64,000 nt of DNA, from contig NZ_CP027942.1 in assembly GCF_005484985.1 (NCBI RefSeq), forward strand, positions 1,550,001 through 1,614,000, given 5' to 3'. Numbering within the stretch: the first letter of the stretch is position 1; every line of letters starts with the position of its first letter. A program made the translations under genes and the position numbers. The DNA is from Agrococcus sp. SGAir0287 (GTDB lineage: Bacteria; Actinomycetota; Actinomycetes; Actinomycetales; Microbacteriaceae). Below the pieces are notes generated by a model, which saw only the letters and a program-made list of their open reading frames with translations, made no database searches and was not told the DNA's origin. This document shows positions 49,842-57,710 of the stretch, in pieces.

Positions 49842-52495
49842 CAGGCCAGGCCCTCCGCGATCGCGCGCAGCGCCTCGGGCATGCGAGCGGCGTCCGTGCC
49901 GCCGCCCTGCGCCAGGTCGGGCTTGCCGCCGCCACCGCCGCCGAGGACGGCCGAGGCCGCCTTCGCGAGCGGACCGGCCTGCACGCCCGCGTCGCGCGCG
50001 GCCTGGTTCGTCGCGACGACGACGACGGGCTTGCCGCCCACCGTCGCGCCGAGCGCGACCGTCGCCGGCTCGGCGCCGAGGCGCTCGCGCACCTGCAGCA
50101 CGAGCGATCGGACGTCGTCGGCGGAGCCGACCGCTCCGAGGTCCGCCGCGACGAGCCGCGAACGACCCTCGCGCGACGCCGACTGCGCGAGCTCGGGCAC
50201 GCGCAGCGCCAGGCGCTGCGCCTCGAACTCGGCGACCTTGCGCTCCGCCGCCTTCAGCGACGCGACGAGGTCGTCGATGCGCGCGGGCAGCTGGTCCTTC
50301 GGCGTCCGCAGGCTCTGCGAGATGGTCTGCACGAGCGCTCGCTCCGCGGCGAGCTCGCGGAACGCATCCTGGCCGACGATCGCCTCGACGCGGCGGTTCG
50401 TCGCGCCGACGCTCGACTCGCCCGTGATGGCGATGAGGCCGATCTGGCCGGACGACGCGACGTGCGTGCCCGCGCACAGCTCGCGCGACCACGGGCCGCC
50501 GATGTCGACCATGCGCACGGTGTCGCCGTACTTCTCGCCGAAGAGCGCCATCGCGCCCGCCTCGCGGGCCTCGTCGAGCGGCAGGACGCGCGTGGTGACG
50601 GCGAGGTCGTCGGCGATCGCCGTCGAGGCGATCTCCTCGAGCTCCGAGCGCGTGTCGGCGCTCAGCGGGCTCGACCACGAGAAGTCGAGGCGCATGTAGC
50701 CCGCCTTGTTGTACGAGCCGGACTGGTGCGCGTCGTCGCCGAGCACCTGTCGGAGCGCGGCGTGGATGACGTGCGTCGCCGAGTGCGCCTGCGTCGCGCC
50801 GCGACGGTAGGCCGCGTCGACGATCGTGTGCGCGCGGTCGCCCACGCCGATCTCGCCGGAGGCGATCGTGACGGTGTGGCTCGTCAGGCCCGGCACGGGG
50901 CGCTGGACGTCGACGACGTCCGCCTCGAACGCGTCGCCGACGAGGCGGCCCTCGTCGGCGTCCTGGCCGCCCGACTCGGCGTAGAGCGCCGTGGCGGTGA
51001 GGATGACCTCGACGGTCTCGCCCATGCCTGCGCGCTGCACGCTCGCGCCGTCCTTGAGGATGCCGACGACGCGGCCCTCGGCCTCGAGCTCCTCGTAGCC
51101 GAGGAACGTCGTCTCGCCCGTCGCGCGAAACTCGCCGTACACGGAGCGGTCGGCGAGCGCGCCGCGCTTCGCCTTCGCGTCGGCCTTGGCGCGCGAACGC
51201 TGCTCGCCCATGAGCCGATCGAACGCGGCGCGATCCACCGTGAGCCCCTGCTCCTCGGCGATCTCGAGCGTCAGGTCGATCGGGAAGCCGTAGGTGTCGT
51301 GCAGCAGGAACGCCGTGTCGCCGGCGAGCTGCGCACGGCCGTCGTCCTTCGTCGCCGCGACGGCGCCGTCGAGCACGGCGGAGCCCGCCTCGAGCGTCTT
51401 GAGGAAGGTCTCCTCCTCCGCGAACGCGAATCGGGACAGCCGCGACCACTCGGTGGCGAGCTCGGGGTAGGCCGACTGCATCGCGTCGCGCGACGCAGCG
51501 AAGAGCGCCGGGAAGGTCGGCTCCGTGACGCCGAGGAGTCGCATCGCGCGGATCGCACGACGCATGAGGCGACGCAGGATGTACCCGCGCCCCTCGTTGC
51601 CGGGCGTGACGCCGTCGGACAGCAGCATGAGCGACGAGCGCACGTGGTCGGCGACGACGCGCATCCGCACGTCGTCCTCGTGGTCGGCGCCGTACGCGCG
51701 GCCCGAGAGCTCGGCCGCGAGGTCGAGCACGGGACGCACCTGGTCGATCTCGTACATGTTCTCGACGCCCTGCTTGAGGAACGCGATGCGCTCGAGGCCC
51801 ATGCCGGTGTCGATGTTCCTCGCGGGCAGGTCGCCCACGATGCGGAAGTCGGTCTTCGACCGCACGTCGGCGATCTGGTCCTGCATGAAGACGAGGTTCC
51901 AGATCTCCACGTAGCGGTCGTCGTCGGTCGCGGGGCCGCCGTCGACGCCGTACGCGGGGCCGCGGTCGAAGAAGATCTCCGAGCAGGGACCCGCGGGGCC
52001 GGGCTGCCCCGTCGACCAGTAGTTCGTGTCGCGGCCGAGGCGCTGGATGCGCTCGTCGGGCAGGCCCGCGATCTCCTTCCAGAGCGCGACGGCCTCGTCG
52101 TCGGTCTCGAAGACCGTGACCCACAGGTCGTCCGGCGAGAAGCCGAGGTTGCCGTCCTCCTCCGAGCCCGTGAGGAACTCCCACGCGTACTCGATGGCGC
52201 CGCGCTTGAAGTAGTCGCCGAACGACCAGTTGCCCGTCATCTGGAAGAAGGTGCCGTGCCTGGGCGTGCGGCCGACCTCCTCGATGTCGTTCGTGCGGAT
52301 GCACTTCTGCACGTCGGCGGCGCGCGGGAACGGCGCGGGCTCCTGCCCGGTGAGGTACGGGATGAAGGGCACCATGCCGGCGATCGTGAACATGATCGTC
52401 GGGTCGTCGCTCACGAGCGATGCCGACGGCACGATCGTGTGGTCCTTGCGCTCGAAGAAGCGCAGGAAGCGGTCATGGATCTCGGCGGTCTGCAT
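49841..52495 (-). CDS. alaS: alanyl-tRNA synthetase
   Basis: An 884-residue class II synthetase charging tRNA-Ala. N-terminal aminoacylation domain: FFERKDHTIVPSASLVSDDPTIMFT, and TFFQMTGNWSFGDYFK. The editing domain has the zinc ligands THSATHVIHAALR-like HxxxH (AHSATHVIHAAL) and CAGTHVASSG. A C-Ala domain of about 150 residues ends in the glycine-rich GGGGGGKPDLAQGGG, the DHHA1 motif. Full length with no truncation. It lies 83 bp after a small membrane protein. Confidence 0.98.
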   Translation of the reverse strand: MQTAEIHDRFLRFFERKDHTIVPSASLVSDDPTIMFTIAGMVPFIPYLTGQEPAPFPRAADVQKCIRTNDIEEVGRTPRHGTFFQMTGNWSFGDYFKRGAIEYAWEFLTGSEEDGNLGFSPDDLWVTVFETDDEAVALWKEIAGLPDERIQRLGRDTNYWSTGQPGPAGPCSEIFFDRGPAYGVDGGPATDDDRYVEIWNLVFMQDQIADVRSKTDFRIVGDLPARNIDTGMGLERIAFLKQGVENMYEIDQVRPVLDLAAELSGRAYGADHEDDVRMRVVADHVRSSLMLLSDGVTPGNEGRGYILRRLMRRAIRAMRLLGVTEPTFPALFAASRDAMQSAYPELATEWSRLSRFAFAEEETFLKTLEAGSAVLDGAVAATKDDGRAQLAGDTAFLLHDTYGFPIDLTLEIAEEQGLTVDRAAFDRLMGEQRSRAKADAKAKRGALADRSVYGEFRATGETTFLGYEELEAEGRVVGILKDGASVQRAGMGETVEVILTATALYAESGGQDADEGRLVGDAFEADVVDVQRPVPGLTSHTVTIASGEIGVGDRAHTIVDAAYRRGATQAHSATHVIHAALRQVLGDDAHQSGSYNKAGYMRLDFSWSSPLSADTRSELEEIASTAIADDLAVTTRVLPLDEAREAGAMALFGEKYGDTVRMVDIGGPWSRELCAGTHVASSGQIGLIAITGESSVGATNRRVEAIVGQDAFRELAAERALVQTISQSLRTPKDQLPARIDDLVASLKAAERKVAEFEAQRLALRVPELAQSASREGRSRLVAADLGAVGSADDVRSLVLQVRERLGAEPATVALGATVGGKPVVVVATNQAARDAGVQAGPLAKAASAVLGGGGGGKPDLAQGGGTDAARMPEALRAIAEGLA

Positions 52496-52578
52496 CGTGG
52501 ATCGTTCCTGACGTGCCCGGACGGGCGTCGCGACCGCCGCGGCGGGCGTCGCGTGCTCGGTGATGGAGAGGGTGCGCG

Positions 52579-52758
52579 CTACTCGCCGCGCAGCTCGCGG
52601 TCGCGGCTGGAGTAGCCGTCCTTGACCGCGTCGGTGAACTCGCGCACGCGCGAGTCCGCGGCGTCGAGGACCTCCCTGCCCTTCGGCGTCTGCTGCATGC
52701 GCGTGACGACGACGGCGCCGACGACGGCACCGACGGCGAGCAGGGCGATGGTCCTCAT
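52579..52758 (-). CDS. small membrane-anchored protein (DUF6167-like)
   Basis: A 59-residue protein. Residues 1-20 form one hydrophobic helix (MRTIALLAVGAVVGAVVV). A charged, helical cytoplasmic part follows, with QQTPKGREVLDAADSRVREF. GAGGAG lies upstream of the ATG, and a TAGACT -10 lies further upstream at 52791-52796. It fits the short YtxH/DUF6167-like proteins seen just upstream of alaS in actinobacteria, but 59 residues give little signal. Function is unknown. Confidence 0.7.
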   Translation of the reverse strand: MRTIALLAVGAVVGAVVVTRMQQTPKGREVLDAADSRVREFTDAVKDGYSSRDRELRGE

Positions 52759-52790
52759 GATGTGACGCTCCTCGTGGGAAGTGAGCGGCC

Positions 52791-52796
52791 AGTCTA
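52791..52796 (-). promoter_or_regulatory. candidate -10 element for the small protein-alaS unit
   Basis: TAGACT on the minus strand would give a start near 52784 and a leader of about 26 bases carrying GAGGAG. Confidence 0.4.
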
Positions 52797-52820
52797 TCTT
52801 TCGCGACATGGCCGCACGAC

Positions 52821-52859
52821 GCACGAGGGCCGTCCGGGAAGCCCGGACGGCCCTCGTGC
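52821..52859 (-). terminator. hairpin terminator after rpsD
   Basis: A perfect 18-bp stem (GCACGAGGGCCGTCCGGG with its complement) around AAG, beginning nine bases past the rpsD stop codon. It separates rpsD from the small protein-alaS unit. There is no U-tract. Confidence 0.8.
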
Positions 52860-52868
52860 TGCGCGCGA

Positions 52869-53489
52869 TCAGCGCGCGGCGTAGTACTCGACGACGAGCT
52901 GGACGTCGCAGACGATCGGCACCTCGGCGCGCTTGGGCCGACGCACGAGGCGCGACTGCAGGCGGTCGAGGGTCACGTCGAGGTAGCCCGGGACGGGCGG
53001 CAGGACCTGGGCGTGGCCGCCGGCGGCCGCGACCTGGAACGGCTCCATGCCCTCGGAGCGCTCGTGCACGCCGATGGTCTGGCCCTCCTTGACACGGAAC
53101 GAGGGGCGGTCGACGCGCTGGCCGTCGACGGTGATGTGCCGGTGCACGACGAGCTGGCGCGCCTGCGCCATCGAGCGTGCGAAGCCGGAGCGCAGCACGA
53201 GCGCGTCGAGGCGCATCTCGAGCAGCTCGACGAGGTTCTCACCCGTCAGGCCGGCCTGGCGGCGGGCCTCGTTGAACGTGAGGCGCAGCTGCTTCTCGCG
53301 GATGCCGTACTGGGCGCGCAGGCGCTGCTTCTCGCGGAGGCGGACGGCGTAGTCGCTGTCGGCCTTGCGCTTCGTGCGGCCGTGCTGGCCGGGGCCGTAG
53401 GGCCGCTTCTCGAGGTACTTGGCGGCCTTCGGGGTGAGGGCCACGCCGAGCGCACGCGACTTGCGCGTGATGCTGGTCTTCGTGGTCAT
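52869..53489 (-). CDS. rpsD: 30S ribosomal protein S4
   Basis: A 206-residue primary rRNA-binding protein of the small subunit. The S4 RNA-binding domain is ALVLRSGFARSMAQARQLVVHRHITVDGQRVDRPSFRV near residues 100-140. YGPGQHGRTKRKADSDYAVRLREKQRLRAQYGI is the conserved N-terminal part. No zinc-binding cysteines occur in the first 50 residues, so this is the Cys-less form. GGAAG lies upstream of the ATG at 53489. S4 often represses its own mRNA; the leader here contains two hairpins. Confidence 0.97.
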   Translation of the reverse strand: MTTKTSITRKSRALGVALTPKAAKYLEKRPYGPGQHGRTKRKADSDYAVRLREKQRLRAQYGIREKQLRLTFNEARRQAGLTGENLVELLEMRLDALVLRSGFARSMAQARQLVVHRHITVDGQRVDRPSFRVKEGQTIGVHERSEGMEPFQVAAAGGHAQVLPPVPGYLDVTLDRLQSRLVRRPKRAEVPIVCDVQLVVEYYAAR

Positions 53490-53577
53490 GCGTTGCTTCC
53501 TTCGCATCGCGGCTGCGCGAGCAGCCAGCCGGTCTCCCGGCAAAAGGATGGATGTCGGTCCGAGTGGACCGTCGTCC

Positions 53578-53583
53578 AGGCTA
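53578..53583 (-). promoter_or_regulatory. candidate -10 element of rpsD and structured leader
   Basis: TAGCCT on the minus strand would start transcription near 53571. The roughly 80-base leader contains two perfect hairpins, CGGTCC-loop-GGACCG at 53556-53571 and GCCGG-loop-CCGGC at 53528-53541. Confidence 0.4.
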
Positions 53584-53615
53584 CCAGACGCCGTGGCCGG
53601 CGCCGCCGTCGCGCG

Positions 53616-54971
53616 TCAGTCGCCGCGCAGGATCGCGCGGATCCGCTCGAGCCGGGCGGCGACCTCGCGCTCGTAGCCGTGGGGCCCCGGGTCGTAGTAG
53701 ACGGTGCCGACGAGCTCGTCGGGCAGGTACTGCTGCGTCGCGACGCCGTGCGGCGCGTCGTGGGCGTAGCGGTAGCCCTTCCCGTGCCCGAGCCGCTTCG
53801 CGCCCGGGTAGTGCGCGTCGCGCAGATGCGTGGGCACGCGCCCGAAGGCGCCCCGCCGCACGTCGGCGATCGCGGCGTCGACGCCCCGGTACGAGCGGTT
53901 CGACTTCGGCGCCGTCGCGAGGTAGACCGTCGCCTCCGCGAGCGGGATGCGGCCCTCGGGCATGCCGATGAGCTGCACGGCCTGCGCGGCGGCCGTCGCG
54001 ATCACGAGGCCCTGCGGATCGGCCATGCCGACGTCCTCCGACGCGAGGATGATGAGGCGACGGGCGATGAACCGCGGATCCTCGCCTGCCTCGATCATGC
54101 GCGCGAGCCAGTGCAGCGAGCCGTCAGGGTCGGAGCCGCGCACCGACTTGATGAACGCGCTGATGACGTCGTAGTGCTCGTCGCCCTGCCGGTCGTAGCG
54201 CAGCAGCGCCGCGTCGACGCTCTCGCCGACGATCGCATCCGTGATCGTCGGCACGGCCGCGTCGTCGGCCACGTCGGCCTCGTCGTCCCGGGCGCTCTCG
54301 GCGACGGCGAGGACGTGGGAGCCGGAGGCCTCGAGGATCGTGAGCGCGCGCCGGGCGTCGCCCGAGGCGAGCCGCACGATCGACGCCCGCGCCGCGTCGT
54401 CGAGCGCGACGCGGCCGCCGAAGCCGCGCGGGTCGCCGATCGCGCGGTCGAGCAGGCCGGCGAGCTCGTCGTCCGGCAGCTGCTCGAGCGTCAGCAGCAG
54501 CGAGCGCGACAGCAGCGGGCTGATGACGCTGAACGACGGGTTCTCGGTCGTCGCCGCGATGAGCAGCACCCAGCCGTTCTCGACGCCCGGCAGCAGCGCG
54601 TCCTGCTGCGCCTTCGTGAACCGGTGGATCTCGTCGAGGAAGAGCACGGTCTGCGTGTCGTAGAGGTCGCGCGTCGACAGCGCCTCCTCCATGACCTGAC
54701 GCACGTCCTTCACGCCCGCGGTGACGGCGCTCAGCTCGACGAAGCGCCGGTCGCTCGATGCCGCGATGGCCTGCGCGATCGTCGTCTTGCCCGTGCCGGG
54801 AGGGCCCCAGAGGATGACGGACTGGCCGCTGCGCGTGCCGGGCGTCGCGAGCCGCCGCAGCGGCGAGCCCTCGCGCAGCAGGTGCGCCTGGCCCACGACC
54901 TCGTCGAGCGAGCGCGGTCGCATGCGCACCGCGAGCGGCGCGGTCGACGATCCGAGCCCCGCGTTCGCCAT
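53616..54971 (-). CDS. rarA: replication-associated recombination protein A (RarA/MgsA)
   Basis: A 451-residue AAA+ ATPase of the clamp-loader-like RarA/WRNIP1 family, acting at stalled forks. N-terminal: [20 protein letters not shown]. Walker [19 protein letters not shown]. Walker [23 protein letters not shown]. Sensor 1: [20 protein letters not shown]. The C-terminal tetramerisation domain has YKPPHDAPHGV-like sequence ([21 protein letters not shown]). A TACGAT -10 lies six bases before the ATG, implying a leaderless transcript. It is divergent from the cyclophilin gene. Confidence 0.95.
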   Translation of the reverse strand: MANAGLGSSTAPLAVRMRPRSLDEVVGQAHLLREGSPLRRLATPGTRSGQSVILWGPPGTGKTTIAQAIAASSDRRFVELSAVTAGVKDVRQVMEEALSTRDLYDTQTVLFLDEIHRFTKAQQDALLPGVENGWVLLIAATTENPSFSVISPLLSRSLLLTLEQLPDDELAGLLDRAIGDPRGFGGRVALDDAARASIVRLASGDARRALTILEASGSHVLAVAESARDDEADVADDAAVPTITDAIVGESVDAALLRYDRQGDEHYDVISAFIKSVRGSDPDGSLHWLARMIEAGEDPRFIARRLIILASEDVGMADPQGLVIATAAAQAVQLIGMPEGRIPLAEATVYLATAPKSNRSYRGVDAAIADVRRGAFGRVPTHLRDAHYPGAKRLGHGKGYRYAHDAPHGVATQQYLPDELVGTVYYDPGPHGYEREVAARLERIRAILRGD

Positions 54972-54977
54972 GCCTCG

Positions 54978-54983
54978 ATCGTA
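54978..54983 (-). promoter_or_regulatory. -10 element, leaderless rarA transcript
   Basis: TACGAT on the minus strand lies six bases before the rarA ATG, with no ribosome-binding site in between. Confidence 0.5.
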
Positions 54984-55038
54984 CGAGAGACCTCCGACGC
55001 CCGACGTCCGCTCGGCGACCGCGCACAGTCGCAGGCGT

Positions 55039-55044
55039 TACGCT
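55039..55044 (+). promoter_or_regulatory. candidate -10 element of the cyclophilin gene
   Basis: TACGCT on the plus strand lies about 30 bases before the GTG at 55075. The leader contains GGGAG, consistent with a conventional ribosome site. Confidence 0.35.
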
Positions 55045-55074
55045 CGTGCGAGCATCCAGACGGGAGACGGATCG

Positions 55075-55857
55075 GTGACGAGCACCAAGGAGCAGCAGCG
55101 GCGCGTCCGCGACTACCGCGCACGCCGCGCGGTGCACGAGGGCAAGCAGCGCAGGCTCAGGCGCGACAACGTCATCGCGATCGTCGCCGTCGTGCTCGTC
55201 GGCACCGCGGCGGGCCTCGGTCAGTGGTGGTACGCCGACTCGCAGCCGAGCGACGAGGCCGCGGCCTCGCCCTCCCCCAGCCCCGAGGCGGAGGGCACCG
55301 CGACCGACGCCGTCCCCGACCCGTCGCTCGCCGAGGGTCGCGACTGGACGGGCACGATCACGATCGACGGCGTCGAGCTCGGCATCGAGCTCGACGGCGC
55401 GGCCGCGCCGCAGGGCGTGTCCGCCGTGATCAACGACATCCAGACGGGCTACTACGTCGGCAAGACGTGCCACCGCCTCACGACGTCGCCGCGCTTCGAG
55501 GTGCTGCAGTGCGGCTCGATCGACGGCACGGGCGCCGGCGACCCGTCGTACCAGTACGGCCCCATCGAGAACGCGCCGGCCGACGACGTCTACCCCGCCG
55601 GCACGATCGCGATGGCGCGCGCGGGCGGCGACGCGAACTCCAACGGGCACCAGTTCTTCATCGTCTACGGCGAGACCGACATCCCCTCGGACGCCGCGGG
55701 CGGCTACACCGTGGTCGGGCAGGTGACGAGCGGCCTCGACCAGCTCGTGGCCGACGTCATCTCGGCGGGCACCGCGGTCGATCCGGCCACGGGCGTCGCA
55801 CCGCAGGACGGCGCTCCGGCCGAGCCCGTGACGATCGACGCCGCGACGGTGCAGTGA
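55075..55857 (+). CDS. membrane-anchored cyclophilin-type peptidyl-prolyl isomerase
   Basis: A 260-residue protein. The cytoplasmic N-terminus is rich in arginine (residues 1-31). One transmembrane helix lies at about 33-53 (VIAIVAVVLVGTAAGLGQWW). A Ser/Pro/Glu-rich linker follows. The extracellular cyclophilin domain covers about 85-250. Domain motifs: KTCHRLTTSPRFEVLQCGSIDGTGAG, GTIAMARAGGDANSNGHQFFIVYG and YTVVGQVTSGLDQLV. It should assist folding of exported proteins. The GTG start has GGGAG upstream. It is followed 28 bp later by the DUF349 gene. Confidence 0.92.
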   Translation: MTSTKEQQRRVRDYRARRAVHEGKQRRLRRDNVIAIVAVVLVGTAAGLGQWWYADSQPSDEAAASPSPSPEAEGTATDAVPDPSLAEGRDWTGTITIDGVELGIELDGAAAPQGVSAVINDIQTGYYVGKTCHRLTTSPRFEVLQCGSIDGTGAGDPSYQYGPIENAPADDVYPAGTIAMARAGGDANSNGHQFFIVYGETDIPSDAAGGYTVVGQVTSGLDQLVADVISAGTAVDPATGVAPQDGAPAEPVTIDAATVQ

Positions 55858-55873
55858 CGCGCTCCGCGTGAAG

Positions 55874-55879
55874 TAGCCT
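55874..55879 (+). promoter_or_regulatory. -10 element, leaderless DUF349 transcript
   Basis: TAGCCT on the plus strand lies six bases before the ATG at 55886, with no ribosome-binding site. Confidence 0.55.
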
Positions 55880-55885
55880 GGGCGC

Positions 55886-57115
55886 ATGGACGCGAACCCG
55901 TGGGGCCGCGTCGACGAGCACGGCACCGTCTCCGTCCGCGAGGGCGAGCAGTGGCGTGAGGTCGGCCAGTACCCCGACGCGAGCCCCGATGAGGCGCTCG
56001 CCTACTTCCAGCGCAAGTACGCAGACCTCGAGGGGCAGGTGCGCCTGCTCGAGCAGCGGTCGCGCGCCGGCGCCTCGGCGAACGACGTGCAGAAGGCCGC
56101 GAGGCACCTGCGCGAGTTGGTCGTCGGCGCGAACGCCGTGGGCGACCTCGAGGCGCTGCTGACGCGGCTCGACGCCCTCGGCGCGAAGCTCGAGGAGCTG
56201 AGCGCCGAGCAGAAGGCGGAGGCGGAGCAGCAGGCGCAGGCCGCGATCGCCGACCGCGAGGCCATCGTCGCCGAGGCGGAGGCGCTCGCCGCTCGCGATC
56301 CCAAGCAGGTGCAGTGGAAGCAGGCGAGCGCCGAGCTCGACGCCCTCTTCCAGCGCTGGCAGAGCGCGCAGAAGGACGGCCCCCGCATCCCGAAGTCGGT
56401 CGGCGACGCGCTGTGGAAGCGGTTCCGCGACGCGCGCCAGACGGTCGAGCAGGGCCGTCGGGCCTTCTTCTCCGAGCTCGACTCGCAGCACAAGGACGCG
56501 CGCACGCGCAAGCAGTCGCTCGTCGAGCGCGCGCAGGCGCTCGCGCCGAAGGGCGCCGACGGCATCCCGGCGTACCGGTCGCTGCTCGACGAGTGGAAGG
56601 CGGCCGGCCGCGCAGGCCGCAAGGTCGACGACGCGCTGTGGGCCGAGTTCAAGGCCGCCGGCGACGTGCTCTTCCAGGCGAAGTCGGAGGCGAACGCCGT
56701 CGTCGAGGGCGAGCAGGGCGAGAACCTCGCCGCCAAGCGCGCCATCCTCGAGGAGGCGCAGCCGCTGCTGCAGGTCACCGACCGCGTCAAGGCGCGCGAG
56801 ACGCTCACGGCGCTGCAGCGCCGGTGGGACGAGATCGGTCGCGTCCCGCGCGATGCCGTGCGCGAGGTCGAGGACGGCATGCGTCGCATCGAGGCGCACG
56901 TGCGCAGGCTCGACGACGAGCACTGGGACCGGACGAACCCCGAGCGCAAGGCGCGGTCGGAGGGGCTCGCCGGCCAGCTCGAGGAGTCGATCGAGCAGCT
57001 GGAGGCCGCGATCGAGGCCGCGAGGGCGTCGAAGGATGCCGCGAAGGTCAAGGGCCTCGAGGCCGAGCTGCAGACGAAGCGCGAGTGGCTCGCGGTCGTC
57101 GCCGCCGCGCGCTGA
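55886..57115 (+). CDS. DUF349 domain coiled-coil protein
   Basis: A 409-residue, highly charged, mostly helical protein built of DUF349 repeats. The N-terminus (WGRVDEHGTVSVREGEQWREVGQYPDASPDEALAYFQRKY) is the conserved actinobacterial head. Repeats recur with the pattern LxxRWxxxxKxGPRIPKSVGDALWKRFRDAR (about residues 150-185), then DEWKAAGRAGRKVDDALWAEFKAAGD, and LQRRWDEIGRVPRDAVREVEDGMRR. Long heptad stretches with Glu/Ala imply coiled coils. No transmembrane segment. Function is unknown; members have been linked to RNA-related or stress roles. A TAGCCT -10 implies a leaderless message. Confidence 0.9.
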   Translation: MDANPWGRVDEHGTVSVREGEQWREVGQYPDASPDEALAYFQRKYADLEGQVRLLEQRSRAGASANDVQKAARHLRELVVGANAVGDLEALLTRLDALGAKLEELSAEQKAEAEQQAQAAIADREAIVAEAEALAARDPKQVQWKQASAELDALFQRWQSAQKDGPRIPKSVGDALWKRFRDARQTVEQGRRAFFSELDSQHKDARTRKQSLVERAQALAPKGADGIPAYRSLLDEWKAAGRAGRKVDDALWAEFKAAGDVLFQAKSEANAVVEGEQGENLAAKRAILEEAQPLLQVTDRVKARETLTALQRRWDEIGRVPRDAVREVEDGMRRIEAHVRRLDDEHWDRTNPERKARSEGLAGQLEESIEQLEAAIEAARASKDAAKVKGLEAELQTKREWLAVVAAAR

Positions 57116-57134
57116 CCCTCTCCACAGCCCGAGC

Positions 57135-57173
57135 CGAGGCGCCGCTCTCCACAACCGGGAGCGCGGCGCCTCG
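57135..57173 (+). terminator. hairpin terminator after the DUF349 gene
   Basis: CGAGGCGCCGC pairs with GCGGCGCCTCG, extended by CTCC/GGGAG around ACAACC, 19 bases past the DUF349 stop codon. Confidence 0.65.
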
Positions 57174-57206
57174 TCGCATCCGCGCGCACGGTGCACCCTC
57201 GCCGGC

Positions 57207-57710
57207 ATGCTCTCCATCGCCGAACGCTCCGCCATGCGCCTCGACGGCGACCTCGTCGACCTCGCCGACTCGGCGCGGCACGTCGACCGCCTCGTCTCCC
57301 CCGCCGATCGCCTGCGATCGCTGCGCCTGCCGCTCGCGCCCGTGCACATCGTCTCCGGCCTCGCCGCCGCGTGGATCCACGGCGCCGCGCCGCTGCCGCG
57401 CACGATCGACGTCGCGACCCTGCGCCATCGCCGCGCGGACGTGCCCGCGGGCTGCCGCGCGCTCATCCGCCGCATCGCCCTCGACACGTGCCTCGTCGTC
57501 GACGGCGTGCGCGTGACGTCGCCGCGGCGCACCGCGGTCGACCTGCTGGCCGACGACCCCTACGACGAGGTGGCGCGGGCGGCGATCCGCCTGCTTGTCG
57601 ACGACGTGCGCGAGGTGCGCTGGGCGATCCCGGGCTCGGGACGCAGCCGCATCGAACGATCGATCGCGCGGCTCGACGCGCTGGCGCTGCCGCCGATCAG
57701 CCGCCCGTGA
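57207..57710 (+). CDS. AbiEi antitoxin-like protein
   Basis: A 167-residue protein resembling the central part of the AbiEi antitoxin-like family: PVHIVSGLAAAWIHGAAPLPRTIDVATLRH, then RRIALDTCLVVDGVRVTSPRRTAVDLLADDPYDEVARAAIRLLV in residues about 90-135. It lacks the DUF559 nuclease-like end seen in the longer relative at 6.4-7.3 kb. No AbiEii-type toxin is adjacent. No convincing ribosome site precedes the ATG. It is convergent with rel and overlaps its stop region by 14 bases. It could be a degenerate orphan. Confidence 0.7.
   Translation: MLSIAERSAMRLDGDLVDLADSARHVDRLVSPADRLRSLRLPLAPVHIVSGLAAAWIHGAAPLPRTIDVATLRHRRADVPAGCRALIRRIALDTCLVVDGVRVTSPRRTAVDLLADDPYDEVARAAIRLLVDDVREVRWAIPGSGRSRIERSIARLDALALPPISRP

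Noticed and set aside
57121..57160. DnaA-box-like TCCACA motifs, possible origin
   Set aside because: Only two partial matches, inside and beside a terminator hairpin; no dnaA/dnaN genes or AT-rich region nearby.
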